This document shows, piece by piece, positions 1 through 6,137 of a stretch of DNA of 7,292 bases. Below the pieces are notes generated by a model that did no database searches, was not told the origin of the DNA, and saw nothing but the letters and a program-made list of their open reading frames with translations. A program made the translations under genes and the position numbers. Every line of letters begins with the position of its first letter. Positions within the stretch are counted from its first letter, which is position 1. Origin of the DNA: Desulfobacula sp. (GTDB taxonomy: Bacteria; Desulfobacterota; Desulfobacteria; Desulfobacterales; Desulfobacteraceae); NCBI GenBank assembly GCA_027858355.1, contig JAQICW010000694.1, positions 1 to 7,292 of the forward strand. The letters are read 5' to 3'.

Positions 1-499
1 TTCCGTCGGAATCTGTATGGCCGGCAACCAGCACTGCAGAATTTTTCAATTCCATGGAGGCCAGTGCCAGGCCAAGTTCCCTGAGCAGGGGAAATGATGA
101 TTTTCTCAAGGCGGATGAATTATGGTCAAACTCTATTTTCAATTTTAGACCCGGCATTTCCTGGTTATCCACAACCAGGATTGTTTTTGCCTCATAGGGA
201 GAATCAATGGCGCCTGGAGAATTCATTGCAGCAACGCCTGAGCTGCCGACCACTGTGATTGAATCCTGCTCTATTGATTCAATTGATGATTTTTTCCTTT
301 CTAAAACCACGATGCTCCTTTTTTGTGCATCGGGCACAAAACTTCGATATTTCACAGGCTTTTTGGTCAGTTCTTTTACCATTTCATCCTTGGTATTCTG
401 GAAAACCGGTTCACCGGCAAAAACCACAGATAGAAAACCCATGGAAAAACCTATCAATAGAAATAAAATCCCCTGTAATAAAAATTTTTTTTTCATCAT
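1..499 (-). CDS. OmpA-family secreted protein, 5' part (truncated by window edge)
   Basis: The first 166 residues are visible; the frame is open to the window edge. Residues 1-28 form a Sec signal peptide: MMKKK, a hydrophobic core, then a likely cut after VVFA. A linker of about 80 residues follows. From about residue 118 the sequence matches the start of an OmpA-C peptidoglycan-binding domain, with an IEFDHNSSALR segment, a helix of leucines and alanines, and the hallmark GHTDSDG at 160-166. Such domains normally anchor an outer-membrane or periplasmic protein to peptidoglycan. The start is supported by AAAGGAG about seven bases before the first of two adjacent ATG codons. The gene is co-oriented with the caspase/FGE genes and begins about 220 bp beyond the stop of the nearer one, so cotranscription is possible. 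A nine-A run right after the start could be slippage-prone. The family call is solid; the specific role is unknown. Confidence 0.85.
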   Translation of the reverse strand, partial: MMKKKFLLQGILFLLIGFSMGFLSVVFAGEPVFQNTKDEMVKELTKKPVKYRSFVPDAQKRSIVVLERKKSSIESIEQDSITVVGSSGVAAMNSPGAIDSPYEAKTILVVDNQEMPGLKLKIEFDHNSSALRKSSFPLLRELGLALASMELKNSAVLVAGHTDSDG

Positions 500-544
500 T
501 TTATAACTCTCCTTTGATTCAGTGTTTCAGCAATTTTTACGGCC

Positions 545-598
545 GGTTATTTTCATTTTGAGCTTTGCTGCGCAGCTATCAAAAAGATGAAAATAACC
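545..598. repeat. 54-bp imperfect palindrome with 12-bp perfect outer arms
   Basis: GGTTATTTTCAT at 545-556 is exactly complementary to 587-598. A second perfect palindrome, GCTGCGCAGC (567-576), sits on the same centre (571.5), and the bases between are mostly unpaired. As RNA it would form a long hairpin with an internal loop. There is no T-tract on either side, so it is not an ordinary terminator. It lies in the probable leader of the OmpA-family gene, and about 120 bp past the stop of the caspase/FGE gene. It could be a REP/MITE-like element, a leader regulatory structure or an mRNA processing site. Confidence 0.6.
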
Positions 599-668
599 TC
601 ATCGTACTTCGCATTGAGCTTGCTTCCATTGAACATTTTTTATCCCGCAGAACCGGGCATGCCTAACC

Positions 669-677
669 ATTATCCCA
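669..677 (-). promoter_or_regulatory. Possible extended -10 promoter for the OmpA-family gene
   Basis: On the minus strand TGGGATAAT gives an extended -10 (TG, one base, GATAAT). No good -35 is present. A transcript from here would have a leader of about 160 nt containing the 545-598 hairpin. The assignment is weak. Confidence 0.2.
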
Positions 678-690
678 GACCGAAATCCTA

Positions 691-870
691 CCAAAAGGTA
701 AAAAAGTAAAAACCCAAAACTTAATCTGTCCTGATGAGGCGGAAGCCCAGGAAGCTGCGGGTGCTGCCCGCATCGCCCCCGCCGCGGTTGGCACACCGAA
801 GGCTCCTGGGATTATCGAACCAGCCGCCGCCACGGTCCACGCGACGGGAACCGCCGGAGGTTATCAAAGG
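691..870 (-). repeat. Candidate DGR variable repeat VR1, with conserved tail past the stop
   Basis: This stretch aligns without gaps to 3780-3959. It covers the last 49 codons of the intact caspase/FGE protein (residues 623-671), the stop, and 30 bp beyond. In the coding part 30 of 150 bases differ: 16 at first, 8 at second and 6 at third codon positions, replacing 18 residues. The scaffold (RGG-W, DNP, LRCA, LGF, LIRTD) is constant. The changed codons fit an AAY- or AGY-rich template in which adenines have been randomised, which is the known DGR signature. The last 20 coding-end bases and the first ten at the other end are identical. The 30 bp after the stop differ at only three sites, and similarity then stops at CCTTTTGG. 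No template repeat is in the window, so the call is an inference. Confidence 0.72.
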
Positions 871-2736
871 ATTATTCCGGGAATGTTTAGAATAAGCATT
901 TGAATCATAAACATCCTCGCACCACTCCCAGACATTGCCGCTCATGTCATAAATACCAAGATCATTGGGGGCTTTTGTGCCAACCCTATGGGTTTTATTC
1001 CCGCTGTTATAGGAATACCAGGCAACAAGGTCTAAGTTATTTCTGCCGGCATAGTCCTGGTCTTTTCCCCCGCTTCTGGCTGCATATTCCCACTGGACTT
1101 CCGTGGGCAGGGAAAAGCTTGGACCGGATCTCTGGTTAAGTAAAGAAATAAACGTTTTTACATCATTCCAGGAAACCTGTTCAACGGGATAATCATCCCC
1201 TGACTTAAAGTTTGAAGGATTGGACCCCATGATCCTTTGCCACTGCCTCTGGGTCACCTCGTATTTTCCCATCCAGAATCCTTCCACACAGACCTCATGG
1301 ATTAGTTTTTCATCTGCATCCCCGGAACTGCTGCCCATTTGAAAACACCCGGCACCCACCCAGACAAACTCCATGCCCGTGACAGGGTCTTTCCAGGTGT
1401 CTCCGGCTTTATATAAAGATGAGGCCTTCCTTAATGCAGATATATCCCCAGGTTTCACCCCGGCGGTGAGCAAAGGAAAATCAGTACAGATCGCCTGCCA
1501 GGCCTGGTCCTTGTATTTATCGCCATAGTTTTTTATGAGGTCTTCATATAATTTTATTTTATCTTTGAGCTCATTTTTCCTCTTTTTCTCATTTTCAAGT
1601 TTTCTTTCCTGGGTCTGCTGTTCCAGTTTTGCCTGGGCAAGAAGGGTTTCAAGATCTGCTGGCTCTTTTTTTATTTTTTTTTGATTTAACTGTATTATTT
1701 TTGAGTCAACCGGTATTTTCTTTTCCTGAAGGGGGTTCAGGACAATCTCCAGGGTTTTTTGCTCCCCTGAATGAATTGAAACCCATTGCCTGGATGTGGC
1801 ATATTCCTGAAGGGAGGCCTCAATATAATATTTTCCCGGTACCAGGTCCATGCCCTGGAAAAACTTTGGTTTGATATTTAAAACCCTGATTTTTGCGCCC
1901 CCGGGCATTGTATTTACAAATAAACTTGATTTATCGATACGTTGGGTTTCAGCAGGGAAAGAAGACTCGTTATTGTCTACCTCCCTGTTCTGTTCAGCAT
2001 CAAAATAAAATGTGCCCATGAGAGAAGATGATTCCCAGGGGACTTGTTTATTTGAGGTCTCAGTTACTACGGCAACTCGGACATTTTTGAACACCTGCTC
2101 AATGGTTAATTTAGGATTTCGAATATTTTTAATAAGGTGTTTGGTATAAATTCCGTTTCTTCCTTCTCCATCGGCAGCCAGTTCCCCGGGAGAGGTTGCA
2201 TAGGCAATGATGGAGCCTTTTGGAGCATCCATCTGCACCAGGCCGGATTTTGAAGAACGAAAACTTCTGGCAAAAGGGTTATTCCTGCAGGCATCCAGGA
2301 TGACAATGTTGAGATCATTTCCAGCATCTTCCATTTTATTAAGGATCAGGCCTGCATCAACCGCCTCAAATTCCACATCCCCTTCCGATTCGATTACGCT
2401 GCCTATTGAAACAAGATAGTTGCGGTTATTCAACTGCAGTCCATGTCCAGCATAGTAAAACAAACCAATGCCCCCATTTTGACGTAATTGTTTACCAAAG
2501 GTTCTAACAGCAGTTTTCATTTCCCGCCGGGAAGCGTTGATTTTTAGTATTACCTTAAATCCACTTTCTTTGAGAACTGCTGCCATATCCCTGGCATCGT
2601 TCACGGGGTTTTTCAACGGGGCTGTGGCATAGGCGCCATTGCCAAGGACAAGGGCGACACGGTTTGAAGCAGAGACCATTGGGACATTAAAGAGAAAAGC
2701 CAGCAGCAACACAATCAATAAAACTTTTGAATTCAT
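721..2736 (-). CDS. Secreted caspase-like (C14) protein with PEGA-like, coiled-coil and FGE-sulfatase domains
   Basis: The protein has 671 residues. Residues 1-23 are a signal peptide ending VSA. A caspase-like peptidase domain spans about 25-245, beginning RVALVLGNGAY; the catalytic dyad is H98 (YYAGHG) and C150 (LDACRNNP). A PEGA-like beta domain follows (about 272-334), then a charged coiled coil (about 345-405), then an FGE-sulfatase/C-type-lectin-like domain (about 448-671) with GKYEVTQ, YPVEQVSW, LPTEVQWEYA and NVWEW. The family's enzymes make formylglycine, but many FGE-fold modules, probably this one, serve as binding domains. The last 49 residues are the candidate variable region. 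I chose ATG 2736 because GGAG lies nine bases upstream and the signal peptide starts there; upstream ATGs at 2751 and 2820 would bury it. The likely role is a periplasmic or surface sensor that triggers a protease. The target is unknown. Confidence 0.9.
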   Translation of the reverse strand: MNSKVLLIVLLLAFLFNVPMVSASNRVALVLGNGAYATAPLKNPVNDARDMAAVLKESGFKVILKINASRREMKTAVRTFGKQLRQNGGIGLFYYAGHGLQLNNRNYLVSIGSVIESEGDVEFEAVDAGLILNKMEDAGNDLNIVILDACRNNPFARSFRSSKSGLVQMDAPKGSIIAYATSPGELAADGEGRNGIYTKHLIKNIRNPKLTIEQVFKNVRVAVVTETSNKQVPWESSSLMGTFYFDAEQNREVDNNESSFPAETQRIDKSSLFVNTMPGGAKIRVLNIKPKFFQGMDLVPGKYYIEASLQEYATSRQWVSIHSGEQKTLEIVLNPLQEKKIPVDSKIIQLNQKKIKKEPADLETLLAQAKLEQQTQERKLENEKKRKNELKDKIKLYEDLIKNYGDKYKDQAWQAICTDFPLLTAGVKPGDISALRKASSLYKAGDTWKDPVTGMEFVWVGAGCFQMGSSSGDADEKLIHEVCVEGFWMGKYEVTQRQWQRIMGSNPSNFKSGDDYPVEQVSWNDVKTFISLLNQRSGPSFSLPTEVQWEYAARSGGKDQDYAGRNNLDLVAWYSYNSGNKTHRVGTKAPNDLGIYDMSGNVWEWCEDVYDSNAYSKHSRNNPLITSGGSRRVDRGGGWFDNPRSLRCANRGGGDAGSTRSFLGFRLIRTD
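1666..1682 (-). other. Homopolymer tracts (A7 and A9 on the coding strand) in the linker
   Basis: Two runs, seven and nine adenines on the coding strand and separated by one base, encode the lysine-rich start of the coiled coil (about residues 350-359, QKKIKKEP). Such tracts are prone to polymerase or ribosome slippage. A one-base slip would detach the FGE domain from the caspase domain. Confidence 0.5.
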
Positions 2737-2779
2737 TATTATAGACTCCATATTGTGATAAATGTAGTCAGTACCTTTT

Positions 2780-2810
2780 CTTATAAAAAAACTTATCGAA
2801 TAAAAGTCAA
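2780..2810 (-). promoter_or_regulatory. Probable promoter of the intact caspase/FGE gene
   Basis: On the minus strand TTGACT (2805-2810) and TATAAG (2780-2785) each match the sigma-70 consensus at five of six bases, with a longer than ideal 19-bp spacer. Transcription would start near 2773, giving a leader of about 37 nt to ATG 2736. This independently favours that start over the upstream one at 2820. Confidence 0.4.
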
Positions 2811-2952
2811 ATTTTTCCATGGTTTATTTTTAGAACAATCGGTCAAGAAAAAATATTAGTAACCCGATAGATAGTGGTAATCGTACACTGGTGGAGGCAT
2901 TACTGATAAAAAAAATATCTGCGGGGCTGAATTGTTTTTGAAAGATATAAAA

Positions 2953-3333
2953 TTAAGGGTACACAACCAGGTCAAGCTTTTCAATGAACCTGTAATCCTT
3001 TTGGTTTTTAGAAATAAGCTGTGCACTGGTAGCAATAGCTGTTGCTGCAATAAGTGAATCGGCTATCAATAACCCATGGCTGAGCCGATACGTTTTTAGC
3101 AGATCTACTGCTGTGTCAGAGATTGATTCGCTCAAACTTATCATCTCAAATCTCTGTAAAAAACATTCCAGGGATTTGAATTCTTTTTTGTTCCTGCATC
3201 CGATTATAAGTTCCATCTGGGTGACAGCACTTATGGCTAAAAAGGATTTGTCTTCAATCTGCTGAAGACAATTTACCGCATCATCAATGCAACGAGCGGC
3301 ATCAATCAGGATATCAGTGTCAACAATTATCAT
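2953..3333 (-). CDS. vapC: PIN-domain toxin (VapC-like ribonuclease)
   Basis: The 126-residue protein is the usual length for VapC. It opens with MIIVDTDILID, the first PIN strand with D5. Other acidic positions expected in a PIN active site are visible: E41 (TQMELIIG), D92 (LLIADSLIAATA) and, near the end, N110 and D113 (LISKNQKDYRFI). PIN toxins are metal-dependent endoribonucleases, often cutting tRNA or rRNA, and act in the cytoplasm. The ATG at 3333 lies one base after the antitoxin's TGA (TGATATG), so translation is probably coupled. The frame stays open upstream to 3441, but that part overlaps the antitoxin and lacks PIN sequence. The RNA target cannot be read from the sequence. Confidence 0.88.
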   Translation of the reverse strand: MIIVDTDILIDAARCIDDAVNCLQQIEDKSFLAISAVTQMELIIGCRNKKEFKSLECFLQRFEMISLSESISDTAVDLLKTYRLSHGLLIADSLIAATAIATSAQLISKNQKDYRFIEKLDLVVYP

Positions 3334-3334
3334 A

Positions 3335-3577
3335 TCATCCTGCCCCACCCCATTCTGATTCTCTGGAGTTACGGACCCATTTATTGCTGTCACCCATGTC
3401 CTTTCTGTCTTCCCATATTCCAATAAAAGGTTCATTGGCAATTTTGTTCTGGATGACCTTTTCCCCCTTCGGAATCCTTTTATAGCGTATTTTTAAAAAC
3501 TCTATAAAATCAAAGACTTGGCGTTGTGCTTCCGGAGGCAGAGTGGATATGTCGTAATCAATATTTTGCTGTCCCAT
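3335..3577 (-). CDS. vapB: VapB-like antitoxin (DUF2281-type) of the PIN toxin
   Basis: The protein has 80 residues. Its N-terminal half (IDYDISTLPPEAQRQVFDFI, then EFLKIRYKR) fits the short helical module of DUF2281-type antitoxins. The C-terminal half carries FIGIWEDRKDMGDSNKWVR, a form of the F-G-W-DR-DM-DS-W-R tail common among antitoxins paired with PIN toxins, and likely the toxin-wrapping segment. The start at ATG 3577 is chosen for GAGAGGTG four bases upstream; in-frame codons reach back to 3640 without a better site. It lies directly before vapC in one operon and should neutralise the toxin and repress the operon. The pair is set between two caspase/FGE paralogues, which suggests insertion between tandem copies. 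Confidence 0.82.
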   Translation of the reverse strand: MGQQNIDYDISTLPPEAQRQVFDFIEFLKIRYKRIPKGEKVIQNKIANEPFIGIWEDRKDMGDSNKWVRNSRESEWGGAG

Positions 3578-3779
3578 TTTACACCTCTCAATTTTATTAT
3601 GAACAACCATAAATGCTACTCCATGGCTCAAATATGCCACAATATTTTACACCAGTAAAGTAAAAAGGATAACTTCAGGACTACCGTTAGGTAAAGTTTT
3701 AAACTGTATTCAAAATCTCGTACAGACACATCAAACCCCCCTGAAAAATTACATATTTTGTGTGTTTGGGAATATTTTT

Positions 3780-3959
3780 CCAAAAGGTAAAAAAATAAAA
3801 ACCCAGAATTTAATCTGTCCTGATGAGGCAGAAGCCCAGATCGCTACCCGAGTAGACCGGATTGACCCGGAAGCGGGAGGCACACCGAAGGAACCCGGGG
3901 TTGTCGACCCAGCTGCCGCCACGGTACACGCGATCGGAACCGCCCGAGGTTATCAAAGG
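3780..3959 (-). repeat. Candidate DGR variable repeat VR2, with conserved tail past the stop
   Basis: This is the gap-free counterpart of 691-870. It encodes residues 158-206 of the separated FGE frame, the stop, and 30 bp beyond. Constant residues match VR1, while 18 positions are replaced, including R/D, D/Y, S/F, G/F, S/Y and F/D exchanges needing two substitutions in one codon. The canonical GGSW is kept here, against GGGW in VR1, as expected if the template codon is AGC. In the adjoining 90 bp (3960-4049) third-position changes dominate (9 of 15), so the first/second-position excess is confined to the repeat. Confidence 0.72.
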
Positions 3960-4430
3960 ATTCTTCCGTGGATGTCTGGAATATGCATTTTCATCATAAA
4001 CATCCTTGCACCATTCCCAGACATTACCGCTCATGTCATGGATGCCGAGATCATTGGGGGCTTTTGTGCCCACACCATGGGTTCTACCTCCACTGTTGCT
4101 GCTGTACCAGGCCAGTCTGCCAATATCATTTCCACCGGCATATTTCTGGTTTTTTCCTCCGCTTCTGGCTGCATATTCCCACTGGGCTTCCGTGGGCAGG
4201 GAAAAACCAGAACTGGACCGTTGGTTAAACATGGAAATAAACTTTTTTACATCGTTCCAGGATACCTGTTCAACCGGGTAATGATTCCCTGACTTAAACT
4301 TTGAAGGATTGGAACCTATGATCTTTTTCCACTGACCCTGGGTCACCTCGTATTTTCCCATCCAGAACCCGTCCACACAGACCTTATGGATTGGCTTTTC
4401 ATCAGGCTCCAATGATGAATTGCTGCCCAT
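3810..4430 (-). CDS. FGE-sulfatase (C-type-lectin-like) domain frame, downstream half of interrupted caspase/FGE gene
   Basis: This 206-residue frame begins with an ATG directly after an amber codon and continues the upstream caspase frame in phase. It holds nearly all of an FGE-sulfatase domain: GFWMGKYEVTQGQW (21-34), YPVEQVSWNDV (51-61), SLPTEAQWEYAARSGG (77-92), NDLGIHDMSGNVWEW (126-140), RGGSW (170-174), DNP (176-178), LRCA (181-184) and LGF...LIRTD at the end. Only the first strand (GMEFVRVDAGCF in the upstream half) is missing. No Shine-Dalgarno sequence precedes this ATG and there is no signal peptide, so separate expression would need termination-reinitiation. Otherwise it is translated by amber read-through, or is the remnant of a recently broken gene. 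The frame is otherwise undamaged, which argues against long decay. Confidence 0.8.
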   Translation of the reverse strand: MGSNSSLEPDEKPIHKVCVDGFWMGKYEVTQGQWKKIIGSNPSKFKSGNHYPVEQVSWNDVKKFISMFNQRSSSGFSLPTEAQWEYAARSGGKNQKYAGGNDIGRLAWYSSNSGGRTHGVGTKAPNDLGIHDMSGNVWEWCKDVYDENAYSRHPRKNPLITSGGSDRVYRGGSWVDNPGFLRCASRFRVNPVYSGSDLGFCLIRTD

Positions 4431-4433
4431 CTA
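4431..4433 (-). other. In-frame amber codon splitting the second caspase/FGE gene
   Basis: The coding strand reads GGG TGT TTT TAG ATG GGC. The paralogue has GGG TGT TTT CAA ATG GGC, so a glutamine codon is replaced by TAG. Both sides are in the same phase and align to one continuous protein. A single change from CAG would create the stop; a sequencing error at this base is also possible. Confidence 0.9.
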
Positions 4434-5732
4434 AAAACACCCGGCATCTACCCGGACAAACTCCATGCCCATAACAGGGTCGGTCCAGGTCTGCCCGGAA
4501 ACTGCTTTGCCAATGGTCTTGGATAAAACCGCCTGTTTTTCAAGCTCAACATAAAGGTCAATGCCCTGGGAAGAGTTGATATCCACCCATTGGAGTTTTG
4601 TTTCATATCCTGATTTAGACACCTCCAGTTTATACCTTCCCTTTTCAAGCTCTATGCCGTTGTAAAAAACCGGATTGATGTTCAATATCCTGACCCGGCA
4701 GTCTAAAGGGCTTGTGGTGACAAAAAGTTTAGCCTTTGATATCGCTGTATCCAGGTAAAAGGTCACAACTGCTTTTCTTCCCGGGTTAACACTTACTTTT
4801 TTCTGCTCTGTCAAGTAGCCTGAAAGCCTTGCCTCAATTCTGTAGCTGCCCTGTGCCATACCGGCTATTTCAATTGGTGCCCTGCCCTTGGATTGACCAT
4901 GGATGAAAATCTCTGCCCCGATAGGCTCTGACTCTATCTTCATGCTGCCTTTGGCTGTGCTGCCGGTAGATGGAGAGTCAATTGTGGCTGTTCCCCGGGC
5001 AAGAAAATAATCGGGGAAAGGGTCATTGGATGTCCAGGGGACCTGCTGTCCGAGGGTTTTGTTCTTTACCTCAAGACCGACCCTGTTAAACATATCCCTG
5101 ACATCCAGTTCCGGGTTTTCCATATTATTTAAAAGCGCTTTTGTATATGTGCCGTTCCTGCCCTGGCCGTCCTCGGCAACAGAGCCAGCTTTTGTGGCAT
5201 AGGCAATAATGCTGCCATCGGGAACGTCCATCCGGGCAAGACCTTTTGCGGATGATCGAAAACTTCTTTTAAAAGGATTGTCCCGGCAGGCATCCAGGAT
5301 CACCAGGTTTAAAGGGTTGCCTGCACTTTCCATTTTGGCAAGAACCATTCCTGCATCAATGGCGTAAAATTGTACTTCTGCCTCTTCCTGGATACCGCTT
5401 TTAACAGGGATCAGATAATTAGTGCCTTTGATCTGCATGCCGTGACCTGCATAAAAAAAAAGCCCGATTTCAGAACCTGAAAGTTTTCTGCCAAAATCGC
5501 GCATGGCATTCATCATTCTCTGTTTGTCGGCATTCTTGATTAGGATCACCTCAAACCCAAGACGTTTTAATGCCCGGGACATATCGTCGGCATCATTGAC
5601 CGGATTATTCAAAGGCATTGATTTGTAAGAGCCGTTGCCAATGACAAGGGCGGTACGCTTTGCTGCAAGGGCAGGAGAAAAAGATAATACAAATACCAGT
5701 GAAATAATAATAAAAACTGAGGTTCTATACAT
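4431..5732 (-). CDS. Secreted caspase-like (C14) protein with two PEGA domains, upstream half of interrupted caspase/FGE gene
   Basis: The frame encodes 433 residues before an amber codon. Residues 1-24 are a signal peptide ending ALAA. The caspase-like domain spans about 26-245: TALVIGNGSY at the start, H97 in FFYAGHG and C149 in LDACRDNP as the catalytic dyad, and SIIAYAT beyond. Two PEGA repeats follow (about 263-327 and 335-397), each with the G-Y-x-E/A strand pattern and a GY turn. The last 20 residues (TDPVMGMEF...AGCF) are the first strand of the FGE domain encoded downstream. The start is ATG 5732, with GGGAG eight bases upstream; a TTG at 5747 is in frame but overlaps that site. It is a paralogue of the gene at 721-2736, with a second PEGA domain where that protein has a coiled coil. 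Without the amber codon the protein would be 640 residues long. If the product ends here, a secreted caspase lacking its sensor domain results. Confidence 0.87.
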   Translation of the reverse strand: MYRTSVFIIISLVFVLSFSPALAAKRTALVIGNGSYKSMPLNNPVNDADDMSRALKRLGFEVILIKNADKQRMMNAMRDFGRKLSGSEIGLFFYAGHGMQIKGTNYLIPVKSGIQEEAEVQFYAIDAGMVLAKMESAGNPLNLVILDACRDNPFKRSFRSSAKGLARMDVPDGSIIAYATKAGSVAEDGQGRNGTYTKALLNNMENPELDVRDMFNRVGLEVKNKTLGQQVPWTSNDPFPDYFLARGTATIDSPSTGSTAKGSMKIESEPIGAEIFIHGQSKGRAPIEIAGMAQGSYRIEARLSGYLTEQKKVSVNPGRKAVVTFYLDTAISKAKLFVTTSPLDCRVRILNINPVFYNGIELEKGRYKLEVSKSGYETKLQWVDINSSQGIDLYVELEKQAVLSKTIGKAVSGQTWTDPVMGMEFVRVDAGCF

Positions 5733-5775
5733 TGCAAAGGCTCCCAAGCTTTATTTCATGAATGATTTCTGGTTC

Positions 5776-5803
5776 TTCATACCAGGGTTTATCTGTTTTT
5801 CAA
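5776..5803 (-). promoter_or_regulatory. Probable promoter of the second caspase/FGE gene
   Basis: On the minus strand TTGAAA (5798-5803) and TATGAA (5776-5781) are separated by 16 bp, and the -10 is extended by TGG. Transcription would begin near 5769, about 37 nt before ATG 5732, much like the leader inferred for the paralogue. A perfect inverted repeat with 7-bp arms and a 3-bp loop (5795-5811) overlaps the -35 and could bind a regulator. Confidence 0.45.
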
Positions 5804-5822
5804 AGAAAAACCTTTATCATAA

Positions 5823-6137
5823 TCATCGAAGGGAAAAACTTTTTTTCAAATTTCCTTTTTTAATGCAGACCATGATAAAAGACATATCCTTTCTTTCTGG
5901 ATATATCCCCTTGAATATTATCATTCTGATCCTTTTTATTCTTTTCAAAAATTTTCCATAAAAGATTACCACAAAACCCATGAGCTTGTTAAATGGTTTT
6001 CCCATGCAAATGCAAACCCTCAAAAACTCCTTGATATTTCTGCATTCCGAACATATAGTTTTTCAAACTATTTGACTTCAATACTTGACCGAGGAACGTT
6101 GCACCCAAATTTTACATCAAGCCGGGGAGTTACATAA
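5823..6137 (+). pseudogene. Start-less open frame, tentative IS21-type transposase (IstA) C-terminal remnant
   Basis: A 104-codon frame without ATG runs up to TAA at 6135-6137, abutting the nucleotidyltransferase start. The end reads NPQKLLD, ISAFRTYSFSNYLTSILDRG and TLHP. From memory of the family, this resembles the IstA tail, where a P-Q-R-L-E segment is followed by A-L-x-x-G-x-x-SY-x-S-V-x-S-IL-x-x-GLD. No IstB gene, catalytic DDE core or terminal repeat is visible, so at most this is debris. The upstream half is rich in aromatic residues and unrecognised. Chance openness in AT-rich DNA remains possible. Apart from this frame and the 5776-5803 promoter, I see nothing else convincing in the 405-bp gap from 5733 to 6137. 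Confidence 0.28.

Noticed and set aside
599..796. 65-codon minus-strand frame overlapping the end of the caspase/FGE gene
   Set aside because: It lies in another frame of the variable repeat and its flank, with no ribosome site or recognisable sequence.
2737..2820. Longer start for the intact caspase/FGE gene at 2820
   Set aside because: It would place 28 residues before the signal peptide and overlaps the predicted promoter; ATG 2736 has GGAG at good spacing.
2883..2952. T-rich stretch after the PIN toxin as a terminator
   Set aside because: On the minus strand there is a T run but no GC-rich stem before it.
3334..3441. Longer PIN toxin starting at 3441
   Set aside because: The extra residues overlap the antitoxin gene and precede the conserved first PIN strand; TGATATG coupling supports 3333.
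3762..4292. 176-codon plus-strand frame opposite the FGE domain
   Set aside because: It is a reverse shadow of the FGE coding sequence; similar shadows occur over the paralogue at 900-1139.
4431..4433. Amber codon read as pyrrolysine
   Set aside because: The codon replaces a glutamine in a binding-fold domain, not a methylamine methyltransferase, and no pyl gene or insertion signal is visible.
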